From Roseateles_B sp041913905 (lineage in GTDB: Bacteria > Pseudomonadota > Gammaproteobacteria > Burkholderiales > Burkholderiaceae_C), in contig JAYSEK010000004.1 in assembly GCA_041913905.1 (NCBI GenBank), positions 102,342-166,341 of the forward strand: DNA of 64,000 nt, given 5' to 3'. Below the pieces are notes generated by a model. The model made no database searches, had not been told where the DNA came from, and worked only from the letters and a program-made list of their open reading frames with translations. Below are positions 55,258 to 63,953 of the stretch, one piece after another. The first letter of the stretch is position 1. Every line of letters starts with the position of its first letter. Both the position numbers and the translations under genes were made by a program.

Positions 55258-56634
55258 TCAGCCGCCGAAGCGCTCCTCCAGATAGGCCAGCAGGGTGCGG
55301 ATGCCCTGGGCCTCGCCGCCTTCGGGACGGCCCGGCAGGGACTTGGCGTTGGAGCCGTAGATGTCCAGATGCAGCCAGTCCTGCAGCGGCTCGACGAAGT
55401 ACTCCAGGAACAGCGCCGCGTTGATCGCGCCGGCCATGGGGTTGGGCCCGGTGTTGACGATGTCGCCCAGGCTGGACTGGATGCCCTGCAGATAAGGCGC
55501 CCACAGCGGCATGTGCCAGACCGGATCCTCGATCTTCAGACCCAGGTCCACCAGCTCGCGGGCCGTGTCCATGTGCTTGGCGAACAGGGCAGGCAGCTGC
55601 GGGCCCAGGGCCACGCGGGCCGCACCGGTGAGCGTGGCCAGGTCGATGATCAGCTCGGGCTTGCCTTCGCTGGCGTAGGCCAGCGCGTCGGAGAGGATCA
55701 CGCGGCCTTCGGCGTCGGTGTTGCCGATCTCGATCTGCAGGCCCTTGCGGGTCTTGATGATGTCGCCCGGGCGGTAGGCGTTGCCAGCCACGGCGTTCTC
55801 CACCGCCGGGATCAGCAGCTGCAGGCGCACCGGCAGCTTGAGGGTCATGATGAGCCCGGCCAGGGCGATGGCGTTGGCCGCACCGCCCATGTCCTTCTTC
55901 ATCTGGCGCATGCCCTCGGCCGTCTTGAGGTCCAGGCCGCCGGTGTCGAAGCAGACGCCCTTGCCGACCAGGCTGATCAGCGGATCCTTGGCCTTGCCCC
56001 AGTTCAGCTCGATCAGGCGCGGCGCCCGCACGCTGGCGCGGCCGACGGCGTGCACGGCCGGGAAGCCCTTCTTCAGCAGCTCATCACCGACGATCTGCTT
56101 GAACTTGGCGCCATGCTGCTTGGCCAGCACCTGCACGGCGGCAGCGAGCTCGGCCGGGCCCATGTGCTCGGCCGGCGTGTTGATCAGGTCGCGGGCGGCA
56201 CAGATGGCAGCGGCGGTGGCCAGGCCGCGCTCGGCGTCGATGCCGGGCTTGAGCAGCAGGGTGGCGCTCGCACGCGGCCGCGCCTTGTAGACGTCGAAGT
56301 GGTAGCTGCCCAGCTCCCAGGACAGCGCCGCCTGCTCGGGCGCCACCGCCAGGCCGTCCTCGGACAGCTGGTAGCTGCCTTCCGGCAGCGCCATGGGCAG
56401 CGCGCTGAGCACATAGGGCGAGGCCACGCTGGCGACACCGGCCAGCACCTTCTCGATCTTGCCGTCCGCACCCGGCACCAGGGCATGGCTGTCCGGCTTG
56501 GCGGTGAAACCGATGGCGGCCAGCCAGTTCTGGGTGGGCTTGGGGAGCTTGGACTTCAGGGCCTGGAAGCTGGCCGCGTCGAGCACGACGATGGGCGTGG
56601 CGCGCGACAGGGCGCTCTTGAGTTGGACGGTCAT
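55258..56634 (-). CDS. Leucyl aminopeptidase (M17 family)
   Basis: A 458-residue M17 aminopeptidase. The active-site signature NTDAEGRVILSDAL is present, with metal-binding LISLVGKGVCFDTGGLDLKT (Lys and Asp ligands) upstream. The long N-terminal domain is more variable. It removes N-terminal residues from peptides using two zinc or manganese ions and is cytosolic and hexameric. I use ATG 56634 (MTVQLKSALS). It is close to the PepA/PepB type but the exact sub-type is left open. Confidence 0.95.
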   Translation of the reverse strand: MTVQLKSALSRATPIVVLDAASFQALKSKLPKPTQNWLAAIGFTAKPDSHALVPGADGKIEKVLAGVASVASPYVLSALPMALPEGSYQLSEDGLAVAPEQAALSWELGSYHFDVYKARPRASATLLLKPGIDAERGLATAAAICAARDLINTPAEHMGPAELAAAVQVLAKQHGAKFKQIVGDELLKKGFPAVHAVGRASVRAPRLIELNWGKAKDPLISLVGKGVCFDTGGLDLKTAEGMRQMKKDMGGAANAIALAGLIMTLKLPVRLQLLIPAVENAVAGNAYRPGDIIKTRKGLQIEIGNTDAEGRVILSDALAYASEGKPELIIDLATLTGAARVALGPQLPALFAKHMDTARELVDLGLKIEDPVWHMPLWAPYLQGIQSSLGDIVNTGPNPMAGAINAALFLEYFVEPLQDWLHLDIYGSNAKSLPGRPEGGEAQGIRTLLAYLEERFGG

Positions 56635-56718
56635 GAGGGCGGATGGAAGCTGTTGGTGGCCCCGATTGTCGCTGCGCCGGACCTCGGCTGCGGCGCGTCC
56701 GTGGCGCCCGGCGCGCAC

Positions 56719-57084
56719 TCAGCAGCTGTGCTGCAGGCGGGACAGCAGGGCCTGGGCGTCCGGACCAGCCACCGCCGCCGCCGCGCCCGGCGCCAGCACG
56801 GTCTCCAGCAGGCGCTGGGCGGTGCTCAGCTGGGGTGTCACCGGGCCGCAAAAACGCAGTTGCTCGCCCACCCCAACCACCAGGGTCGGGAAGGTCTCGA
56901 CGTCCAGGTCGCCGACCAGCTCGGCGTCGTCCTCGATGTCCACCCAGACGAAGCGCACGCCGGGATGCTGCTCGCGCAACTGGGCAAAGGTCTCACGGTA
57001 GCTGTCGCACAGGCGGCACCAGGCCGCGCACAGGCAGGCCACCAGGGTGGGTGGCGGTTGGCGTTGGGAAAGCGCAGAGGACAT
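56719..57084 (-). CDS. Thioredoxin-like protein
   Basis: A 121-residue thioredoxin-fold protein: strand TLVACLCAAWCRLCDSYRETF with a CRLC active site, the strand VRFVWVDIEDD and the cis-proline segment VETFPTLVVG. The short C-terminal helix ends in LLSRLQHSC. It is a small disulfide-exchange protein; the CRLC pair differs from CGPC of true thioredoxin. It lies 84 bp upstream of the aminopeptidase start and may be co-transcribed. The 215 bp to the right contain no gene I can support. Confidence 0.88.
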   Translation of the reverse strand: MSSALSQRQPPPTLVACLCAAWCRLCDSYRETFAQLREQHPGVRFVWVDIEDDAELVGDLDVETFPTLVVGVGEQLRFCGPVTPQLSTAQRLLETVLAPGAAAAVAGPDAQALLSRLQHSC

Positions 57085-57299
57085 GGCGAACAAGCTTAGC
57101 GACAAAGAAAGGGGGCGCCGGAAGGGACAGCCCTCACGTTGTAGTCGCACGACGAGGGGCCGCGCCCCTCCCTCACTGAACAGGTACCGCCCTGAACGTG
57201 AAAAAAGTTTGCCGAAGCTGTCAACCGGCCGTCTTCCCCTCCCGTTGTGCCCCGCAAGACCCGCCTGAAGGGGTCCAGCTAGAGGAAAGGCATCCCGCC

Positions 57300-57461
57300 A
57301 TGATGAAGTCTCAACACCGTACCGAAGCCCAGCCCCGTCGCCTGCCGCTGACCGAGTGGAACATCGACAAGGGCCGCAAGCACGAAGCTTTCGAGACCGC
57401 CAGCCTGGGCACCGACCGCCGCAGCCTGGCCCGCGCCCTGCGCTTCGACCGCAAGCGCTGA
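57300..57461 (+). CDS. Small basic hypothetical protein (53 aa)
   Basis: Fifty-three residues, basic: MMKSQHRTEAQPRRLPL, then TEWNIDKGRKHEAFETASLGTDR and RSLARALRFDRKR. A GAGGAAAGG ribosome-binding site precedes the ATG at 57300 and a terminator follows, so it looks like a real monocistronic gene. No family was recognised. The high Lys/Arg content suggests nucleic-acid binding, but this is inference. Confidence 0.65.
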   Translation: MMKSQHRTEAQPRRLPLTEWNIDKGRKHEAFETASLGTDRRSLARALRFDRKR

Positions 57462-57493
57462 GCCCACGGGGCCCCACGGTCCCGGTCCGACCA

Positions 57494-57521
57494 GAGCGCC
57501 CAAGAGGCGCTCTTTGCATTT
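57494..57521 (+). terminator. Terminator of the 53-residue gene
   Basis: GAGCGCC-CAAGA-GGCGCTC followed by TTTGCATTT, 32 bp after the stop codon. Confidence 0.75.
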
Positions 57522-57586
57522 CTGAAGGCCGTTACTGCCGCATCTTTGACGGTAAGCAGGCGCACACTTTCACCGTCGGACGGCGT

Positions 57587-59965
57587 TCACTCCCCACGCT
57601 CGCCGGCGCCGCCCTCCTCTTCCGCTCCCTCTTCAAGGGCGGGCATGGGGGCCAGCAATCCCTGCAGGTCCGCCGCGCTGAACTTCAGCAGCTCCCCTGC
57701 GCCGTCCACGCCCATCACCCCCTCCGCCAGCGCCTTCTTGCGGGCCTGCAAGGCCAGGATGCGCTCCTCGATGCTGCCTTGCACCAGCAACTGGTGCACG
57801 AAGACCGGCTTGTCCTGCCCGATGCGATGCGCCCGCGCACTGGCCTGCGCCTGCACCGCCGGATTCCACCAGGGGTCCAGGTGGATGACGGTATCCGCCG
57901 CCGTCAGATTCAGCCCCACCCCGCCAGCCTTGAGGCTCAACAGCATGAGTGGGCACTCACCCGCCTGGAAACGCGCAACGCGTTCACCGCGCTGGCTCTC
58001 GGGCGTTTCGCCGCTCAGGCGCAGGGCCGGCAACGCCAGCTCGGCCAGCAGCGCTTCCACGAGGTCCAGCATGCGGGCGAACTGCGAAAACACCAGCACG
58101 CGCCGCCCCTGGCGCAGCAGGTCCGGCAGACGCTCGCGCAGCCAGGCCAGCTTCACGCCCTCGCCCAGAGGGGTCGGGATCGCTTCGATCAGGCGCGGAT
58201 CGCAGCACAGCTGGCGCAGGCGCAGCATGGCGTCCAGCACCGAGATCAGCCCGCCTTCCAGGCCTTGCCGGGCCAGGATGCGGCGCACCATGTGGTCGGC
58301 CGCCACGCGAACGCTCTCGTAGAGCTGCCGCTGGGGCAGGGGCAGCTCCAGCAGGGTCTGAAGCTCGGTCAGCGGCGGCAGCTCTGGCGCCACCTCTTCC
58401 TTGAGCCGACGCAGCATGAAGGGCCGCACGCGCGCGGCCAGCCAACGGGCCCGCCGGCCGTCGCCGCCCTCCTCGATGGGCTTGCGCCAGTGACGGGCGA
58501 AGCTGCGGGCATCGCCCAGGAAACCCGGCAGCAGGAAGTCGAAATGCGCCCACAGCTCGCCCAGGTGGTTTTCCAGCGGCGTGCCGCTGAGCACCAGGCG
58601 CTGCCTTGAGGGCAGGCGGCGCAGGGCCCGCGCCGTGCGCGAGGCGGCGTTCTTCACGGCCTGGCCTTCGTCCAGCACCAGCCAGTCCCAGGTCTTGCCG
58701 GACAGGACACGCAAGTCCCGCCAGACCAGGCCGTAGCTGCACAGGAGCAGATCGCAGTCGGGCAGTTCCCGGCCACGCGGCGTGCCATGCCAGGTGGCGA
58801 CCCGCAGGCCCGGGCAGACGCGGGCAGCCTCCTGCGCCCAGTTGAAAAGCAGGCTGGTGGGCATCACCAGCAAAGCCCCCTGAGGCAGGCGCCCGGACTG
58901 CTGCTCCAGCCACAGATGGGCCAGGGTCTGTGCGGTCTTGCCCAGGCCCATGTCGTCGGCAAGGACGCCGCCCAGACCCTGGCGGCCCAGGTACTGCAGC
59001 CAGGCGAGCCCCTGCAGCTGGTAGTCGCGCAGCCGCAGGCCCAGGCCTTCGGGCTGGGGAGCCACGACGGGCCGGCCCGCCTCGCGCAAACGCGCCACCA
59101 GCTCTGCCAGCGCGTCCTGGCCGTGGAACTGCCAGCGCCCACGCTCCTGCTCGAACAAGGCCAGCTGCTGCGCCTGCCATTCGGACAGGCGCAGCGGCTC
59201 TTTGGCGTCCAGCTGCCGCGGCGTGACCAGGCTCAGCAGGTGGCGCATCAGCTGCTTCAGCGGCGCCGCTGGGGTGTGGAAGCGTCGTCCGCCCGGAGCG
59301 CGCAGGAAGATCACGTCGTCATCCTCGATGGCCTCCAGGGCCAGGGCGTCCAGCCAGCGCTTGTCGCGACGGAGCAGATTCGCCACCAGCGGCGCCAGAT
59401 CCAGGCGCTCGCCCTGCACCTCCAGGCCAAGGCTCAGCAGCCAGGAGCCGCGCTGGCGGGGCGCGCCCAGGCGGGGCACGACGCCGCTCGTCGCTTCCAC
59501 GCTCAGGTTCAGATGCCAGCCGCTCACGGGCAAGGGCTCATGCGCAAAGCCGGGCAGCAGCTCCACCTGCCAACCCTCGGCCTTCAGCTGGGGAAGGACA
59601 TCGGTCACGAAGTCGCCAAAGTCCGCCTCCAGCAGCAGGGTCCAGGCCCGGCCCAGGGGCTGCGCCGGCGGCTGGCGCCATTGCAGGTGGTCGGCGCGCA
59701 GAGGCTGAGCGCCCAGGGCCAGCAGCCGCTGGATCCAGGGCGCGTGAGGGCCCGCCAGCCCATCCGGCAGACCTTGCGCCGGCGCGGGCCAGGGCGAGCC
59801 GCCGGCGGGATCCACCAGGAACAGCTGCATCAGGCTCAGCGGTGCGCCGCGCGGCCCCAGGCGTCCATGCGGGCGCAGGCCCAGCAGTCCGTCGCCACGG
59901 TCCAGGGTCTGCAGACGCAGCAGCGGACGCAGCGGAAGACGTTCGGGTTGGGACTCGGCGGACAT
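57587..59965 (-). CDS. SNF2-family helicase-like ATPase
   Basis: A 792-residue SNF2/Swi2-type DNA translocase. The N-terminal 320 residues are specific to this bacterial subgroup. From about 330 the helicase core follows: LRDYQLQGLAWLQYLG, motif I DDMGLGKTAQTLA (about 349), motif II DEGQ, motif III LSGTPLEN, and in the second half VFSQFARMLDLVEAL, LSLKAGGVGLNLTAADTVIHLDPWWNP and AHRIGQDKPVFVHQL (motif VI). It uses ATP to move along DNA or displace proteins; target unknown. The ATG at 59965 is chosen although the same frame runs on to 61159 under the divergent gene. Confidence 0.93.
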   Translation of the reverse strand: MSAESQPERLPLRPLLRLQTLDRGDGLLGLRPHGRLGPRGAPLSLMQLFLVDPAGGSPWPAPAQGLPDGLAGPHAPWIQRLLALGAQPLRADHLQWRQPPAQPLGRAWTLLLEADFGDFVTDVLPQLKAEGWQVELLPGFAHEPLPVSGWHLNLSVEATSGVVPRLGAPRQRGSWLLSLGLEVQGERLDLAPLVANLLRRDKRWLDALALEAIEDDDVIFLRAPGGRRFHTPAAPLKQLMRHLLSLVTPRQLDAKEPLRLSEWQAQQLALFEQERGRWQFHGQDALAELVARLREAGRPVVAPQPEGLGLRLRDYQLQGLAWLQYLGRQGLGGVLADDMGLGKTAQTLAHLWLEQQSGRLPQGALLVMPTSLLFNWAQEAARVCPGLRVATWHGTPRGRELPDCDLLLCSYGLVWRDLRVLSGKTWDWLVLDEGQAVKNAASRTARALRRLPSRQRLVLSGTPLENHLGELWAHFDFLLPGFLGDARSFARHWRKPIEEGGDGRRARWLAARVRPFMLRRLKEEVAPELPPLTELQTLLELPLPQRQLYESVRVAADHMVRRILARQGLEGGLISVLDAMLRLRQLCCDPRLIEAIPTPLGEGVKLAWLRERLPDLLRQGRRVLVFSQFARMLDLVEALLAELALPALRLSGETPESQRGERVARFQAGECPLMLLSLKAGGVGLNLTAADTVIHLDPWWNPAVQAQASARAHRIGQDKPVFVHQLLVQGSIEERILALQARKKALAEGVMGVDGAGELLKFSAADLQGLLAPMPALEEGAEEEGGAGERGE

Positions 59966-60034
59966 GAGCGGCATTGTCGCCAGCCCCGGACTGGCTTTCG
60001 GGATGCAGGCCGCCGAGATGGCAGACTCCCGCCC

Positions 60035-61318
60035 ATGACCTCGACCTCGCGCCGCCTGCAGTTCGGCCGCCTGCTGCGCCGCGGACTTTGGCTGACCCTG
60101 GGCCTGTGCCTGGGACTGCCCCTGCTGCTGCTCGCCCTGGCCCTGCAGGCCCTGCCCAGCGTGCCGCCGCCCCCCCGGCTGGATGGGGCCCAGCTCCAGC
60201 AGGCCAGCGACTTCCTGCGCCAGAACGATCCGCGCCAGCTGCCGCCGGGCGGCCTGCGGGTGGTCCAGCTCAGCGAGGCCCAGCTGCAACTGCTGCTGGG
60301 GCGTCTGGTCAACCGCTACCACGACGCGCGCGCCACCGCCCAGCTGAGCCAGCACGAGGCCCTGGTCGAGGTCAGCCTGCCACTGCGCGGACAGGGCGCC
60401 GGCCCTTGGCTCAACATCCGGGCCCGGCTGCAGGAGACGGGCACGCTGCCCCGCCTGCGCCAGTTGCGCATCGGCGACCTGCCCCTGCCGACCTGGGCCT
60501 CGGACTGGCTGGTGCGTCGGCTCACCGAACGCCTGGCCGAACAGGCCGAGGCGCGGGTGGCGGGGGATCTCATCCAGCATGTCGGCTTTGCGCCGGACCG
60601 GCTGCAGCTGAGCTACGAATGGAAGCCGGACTCGTTGAAGAAGGCCCTCAACGCCCGCTGGCCGGCCGCCGAACAGGCCCGGCTGCAGCACTACAACGCG
60701 CTGCTGGTGAAGCTCTGCGAACCGCATCTGTCCGGCGCACCGGTCTCGGTGGCGGACGTGATGCCGCCCTTCTTCGCCGAAGCCCAGCGACGCACTGCGG
60801 CAGGCGAGGATCCGCGCCTGGAGAACCGGGCGGCCTTCATCATCCTGGCCCTGCAGGCGGCCGGACAGCATGCCAGCCGCCTGCTGCCCGCGGCGGTGGC
60901 CTGGCCGCACGCGCGACCGATGGTGATCACCGCCAACGGGCGGGACGATTTCTCGCAGCACCTGCTGGTCTCGGCGGTCCTGGCCATCGAGGGGGGTGGG
61001 CCGTTGGCGGATGCCATCGGCGTCTACAAGGAGGTGGCGGACGCCCGCGGCGGCAGCGGCTTCAGCTTCAACGACCTGGCGGCGGACCAGGCCGGCACGC
61101 GTCTGGGCCTGTACTCGGAGCGCGACCCGCGCGGCCTTCAGCAGCGCCTGGCCGCCCATCCGCCGGAGCGGGACTTCATGCCCCGCACCGAGGATCTGCC
61201 CGAATTCCTCAGCGCAGAAGCGCTGCAGCAGCAGTACGGCGGACTGCAGGGCGAGGGCTACGGCCGCATCATGGCCATGATCCGGCAGCGGGTCGACGCC
61301 CTGCCCTTCTACCGCTGA
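60035..61318 (+). CDS. Membrane-anchored hypothetical protein
   Basis: A 427-residue protein with a single N-terminal membrane helix (LWLTLGLCLGLPLLLLALALQAL) followed by a long extracytoplasmic domain. No family was recognised. Parts (LSEAQLQLLLGRLVNRY; WLNIRARLQETG) suggest an AsmA- or lipid-transfer-like extended beta fold, then a mixed helical domain with EPHLSGAPVSVADVMPPFF and a C-terminal GEGYGRIMAMIRQRVDALPFYR. It is divergent from the SNF2 gene, with 69 bp between the starts, and converges on the exporter gene. Confidence 0.75.
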   Translation: MTSTSRRLQFGRLLRRGLWLTLGLCLGLPLLLLALALQALPSVPPPPRLDGAQLQQASDFLRQNDPRQLPPGGLRVVQLSEAQLQLLLGRLVNRYHDARATAQLSQHEALVEVSLPLRGQGAGPWLNIRARLQETGTLPRLRQLRIGDLPLPTWASDWLVRRLTERLAEQAEARVAGDLIQHVGFAPDRLQLSYEWKPDSLKKALNARWPAAEQARLQHYNALLVKLCEPHLSGAPVSVADVMPPFFAEAQRRTAAGEDPRLENRAAFIILALQAAGQHASRLLPAAVAWPHARPMVITANGRDDFSQHLLVSAVLAIEGGGPLADAIGVYKEVADARGGSGFSFNDLAADQAGTRLGLYSERDPRGLQQRLAAHPPERDFMPRTEDLPEFLSAEALQQQYGGLQGEGYGRIMAMIRQRVDALPFYR

Positions 61319-61327
61319 AGGCGCCGC

Positions 61328-62257
61328 TCAGCGCTGCGGCCGCTGGCTCCACAGCACGCCCCCGAGGATCAGGCCCATGCCCGCCAGCGTCGCAGCATCC
61401 GGCACTTCACCGAACATCGGCCAGGCCAGCGCCGCCGCCAGGACCGGCGTCAGAGCGCCCACGGTGGCCGCCCGCTGCGCCCCCAGGCGCTGGATGGCGA
61501 AGGCATAGCTCAAGGTCGAGAGCAGGCCCACGCCCAGGCCCTGGATGCTGCCATGCAGCGCCCAGGCGCGCGCCGGCAGGGCCATCAGCCCCAGCGGCGG
61601 ATGCATCAGCAGCCAGGGCAGCAGCAGGGCCAGGGACACCACGGAGATCAGCGCCGCCGCCTCGATGGGGCTCAGGCCCGAATGGCGCAGCGCCAGCGTG
61701 TAGTTCGCCCACATGAGGCTGCCCAGCAGGAAGAGCCCATAGCCCTGCGCCAGTTGCCCCTCGCCATGATGGAAGGCCAGCAGGGTCAGCACGCCGCTGA
61801 CCACGGTCAGCAGGGCCGGCCAGCGGCGCAGGGCGGCACGGCCCTGGCTGAAGGCAGCGATCAGCGCCACGAACAAAGGGATGGTGCCGGGGATCAGCGT
61901 GGCGCCGTCCGCCACCGGCGCGTGGCGCATGCCGGCGCCGGCGATCAGGAAGTACGGCAGGCCGGCGCCGGCCACGATGCTCATCCACTGCAGGGCCGGC
62001 AGGCTGGCGAACCGACGCCAGCGCAGGATCACCACCGGCAGGAAGATCAGGCCGGCAGGCAGGAAGCGCACCAGCGCCAGCTCAGCCGGCGCCAGCGCGG
62101 CGCGCGCACCGGCGCGCAAGGAGACGAAGAAGCTGGCCCAGATCAACAGGGTGAAGGCCAGGGCGGCCCAACCAGCCCAGGGCGTGGTGCGGCGGGTCGG
62201 GGCGGAGGCGCCGGTCAGGCCGGCGGCCTGCAGCGAAGAGGGAGCAATGCTGGACAC
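61328..62257 (-). CDS. EamA/DMT-family exporter
   Basis: A 309-residue, ten-helix EamA (DMT) transporter with the two internal repeats: FTLLIWASFFVSLRAG-LAPAELALVRFLPAGLIFLP in the first half and YGLFLLGSLMWANYTLALR-LSPIEAAALISVVSLALLLPWL in the second. Members export metabolites, often amino acids. I use a GTG at 62257; no ATG fits between 62257 and the conserved part, and an upstream ATG at 62326 would start in the regulator-gene control region. Divergent from an Lrp-type regulator, which suggests amino-acid-responsive control. Confidence 0.9.
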   Translation of the reverse strand: MSSIAPSSLQAAGLTGASAPTRRTTPWAGWAALAFTLLIWASFFVSLRAGARAALAPAELALVRFLPAGLIFLPVVILRWRRFASLPALQWMSIVAGAGLPYFLIAGAGMRHAPVADGATLIPGTIPLFVALIAAFSQGRAALRRWPALLTVVSGVLTLLAFHHGEGQLAQGYGLFLLGSLMWANYTLALRHSGLSPIEAAALISVVSLALLLPWLLMHPPLGLMALPARAWALHGSIQGLGVGLLSTLSYAFAIQRLGAQRAATVGALTPVLAAALAWPMFGEVPDAATLAGMGLILGGVLWSQRPQR

Positions 62258-62406
62258 GAGAGTACTACGGGTTACTACTGAATGGCGCAGATTTTCTGTC
62301 GTTGAGCACGCGACAATTAACCACATTCACCATGCAATTGAATTGATGAAGCAGATTTCAGCCAACACAATCGGCTTTCGCGCTCAATTCGACCTTCGAG
62401 TACCCC
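62258..62406. promoter_or_regulatory. AT-rich divergent control region of exporter and Lrp regulator
   Basis: This 149-bp interval is much more AT-rich than its surroundings. It contains CAATTGAATTG (62335-62345), a palindrome of two CAATT half-sites, and further CAATT copies near 62314 and 62384. These are plausible Lrp-family binding sites. No ORF is supported here. Confidence 0.6.
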
Positions 62407-62865
62407 ATGGACCGTATCGATCTGCAATTGCTGGAACTGCTGCAGCGTGAAGGGCGGCTCTCCGTGGCCGAGCTGGCCGATCGCGTCGCTCTCTCGAAAA
62501 GCCCCTGCGCCCGCCGCCTGCGTCGCCTGGAAGAGGCGGGCTATATCAGCGGCTACCGCGCCATCCTGGACCGCAAGCGCCTGCAGCTGGCGACCACCGT
62601 TTTCGTCAATGTGAAGCTGATGCACCACCGCGAGGACGCGGTGCGGGAGTTCGAGTCCGGCATGCAGGCCATGAGCGAGGTGGTGGCCTGCCATGTGGTC
62701 TCCGGCGCGCACGACTACCTGCTGGAGGTGGTGGTGGGCGACCTGCCCGACTACGAGCAGATCGTGCGCCGGCTGCAGGCCCTGCCCATGGTGCAGGACA
62801 TCACCAGCAACTTCGCGATCCGCTGCGTCAAGAGCGGTGCGCCCCTGCCCTTGAAGGCGCTGTGA
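62407..62865 (+). CDS. Lrp/AsnC-family transcriptional regulator
   Basis: A 152-residue Lrp/AsnC protein. Helix-turn-helix at the N-terminus (MDRIDLQLLELLQREGRLSVAELADRVALSKSPCARRLRRLEEAGYISGY) and a RAM ligand-binding domain from about 65 (VNVKLMHHREDAVREFESGMQ; VSGAHDYLLEVVVGDLPDYEQIVRRLQALPMVQDITSNFAIR). It would bind DNA as an octamer or dimer and respond to amino acids. Likely target is the divergent exporter at 61328. The ATG at 62407 follows a short gap and the gene overlaps the DTW gene by GTGA. Confidence 0.95.
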   Translation: MDRIDLQLLELLQREGRLSVAELADRVALSKSPCARRLRRLEEAGYISGYRAILDRKRLQLATTVFVNVKLMHHREDAVREFESGMQAMSEVVACHVVSGAHDYLLEVVVGDLPDYEQIVRRLQALPMVQDITSNFAIRCVKSGAPLPLKAL

Positions 62866-63440
62866 GCCGGCGCCCCTGCTGCCCACGCTGCGAGCGCCCG
62901 CTGTCCGCCTGCCTGTGCGCCTGCGTCCGTCCGCTGGACAACGCCGTGCCCGTGCTGATCCTGCAGCATCCGGATGAAGCGCGGCAGGCCAAGGGCACGG
63001 CCGGGCTGCTGCAGTTGTGCCTCAGCCGCTGCGAACGCCAGGTGGGCGAGCAGTTCGCGCCGCCGCCCGACGACCATCCCCTGCTGCTGCTCTATCCGCC
63101 CGACCCGGCCCGCGTCGAGCCGCCCGTACCGGCGCCCGGGCCGGTCCTCCCGCGCCTGGTCCTGCTCGATGGAACCTGGCGCCAGAGCCGCCAGCTGCTG
63201 CGCGCCTCCCCCTGGCTGCAAGACTTGCCTCGACTGGCCTTGCGCACAACGCCGGCCAGCCGCTATGCCATCCGCAAGGCGCATGCGCCGCATCAGCTGA
63301 GCAGCCTGGAAGCCGCCGCCCTTGCCCTCGCGCAGTTGCAGCCGGGGCTGGACAACGCGCCGCTTTGGCAGGCTATGGAGGCCTTCATCGCCCTGCAGCA
63401 GTCGCTGAAGACGGCGGGGCAGGCGCGCGCGTCCGGCTGA
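62862..63440 (+). CDS. DTW-domain tRNA-uridine aminocarboxypropyltransferase (TapT-like)
   Basis: A 192-residue DTW-domain protein. It has a zinc-type Cys cluster (CCPRCERPLSACLC), ILQHPDEARQAKGTA, the DTW-like signature LLDGTWRQSRQLLRASPWL and RYAIRKAHAPHQLSSLEAAA. TapT enzymes make acp3U in tRNA from S-adenosylmethionine. The start is the GTG that overlaps the Lrp stop. The stop lies in a 12-bp tandem repeat that also places two further stops in frame. Confidence 0.88.
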   Translation: MSRRPCCPRCERPLSACLCACVRPLDNAVPVLILQHPDEARQAKGTAGLLQLCLSRCERQVGEQFAPPPDDHPLLLLYPPDPARVEPPVPAPGPVLPRLVLLDGTWRQSRQLLRASPWLQDLPRLALRTTPASRYAIRKAHAPHQLSSLEAAALALAQLQPGLDNAPLWQAMEAFIALQQSLKTAGQARASG

Positions 63441-63473
63441 ATCACCGGCTGAATCACCGGCTGAATCACCGGT
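63434..63473. repeat. Three tandem copies of CCGGCTGAATCA
   Basis: A 12-bp unit repeated three times, from 63434 to 63469 plus CCGG. In the DTW frame each repeat reads -GGC-TGA-, so the stop codon is present three times. Variation in copy number would not change the protein. Confidence 0.85.
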
Positions 63474-63563
63474 GCCACGCTTTGCAATTCTTCGCAGAGC
63501 GGAAGCGAGGCCCTCAGGCGCGCGCCGCATGCTGCCGCCTTTGCTTCAGCGCTGCCTTCTGCC

Positions 63564-63953
63564 ATGAAATCCACCGTCCTTCTGCCACTTGCGCTCGCCA
63601 TGCTGCTGCTGTGCCAGGAACGCGACTCGCATGGGCAGGCCAGCCCGGTCAGGCACGCTGACGACGCCGGCCTGCTGGACGCCGTTGAGCAGACCGCCTC
63701 TACGTCCCCCTTGAGGCAGCCCGGCGTGCAGACCGGGCCGCGGTCCGACTCGCCGGCCGGCGCCGCGCATGCGGAGGGCCGGAGCCGGGCGATGGCGCCC
63801 AGCCAGCCGACCGGCGCCCCTGCCGAGCTCACGGCCAACCTCCCCATCGTCGCGCCCGACAGCCAGGACTGGCGCGACAGCGCGCTGGACCTGCTGAGCC
63901 AGATCGGCGTTCTCTGTCCCGCGTCCGGCTGCGACAGCCTGGAAGACGACTGA
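63564..63953 (+). CDS. Small secreted hypothetical protein
   Basis: A 129-residue protein with a signal peptide (MKSTVLLPLALAMLLLCQERDSHGQA; cleavage near the AxA-like site). The mature part is disordered-looking, rich in Ala, Pro, Ser and Gly, and ends in CPASGCDSLEDD with two cysteines. No family was recognised. The remaining bases to 64000 hold nothing I can support. Confidence 0.6.
   Translation: MKSTVLLPLALAMLLLCQERDSHGQASPVRHADDAGLLDAVEQTASTSPLRQPGVQTGPRSDSPAGAAHAEGRSRAMAPSQPTGAPAELTANLPIVAPDSQDWRDSALDLLSQIGVLCPASGCDSLEDD

Noticed and set aside
59966..61159. Upstream extension of the SNF2 frame beyond 59965
   Set aside because: It lies opposite the well-supported gene at 60035-61318 and lacks helicase-family sequence.
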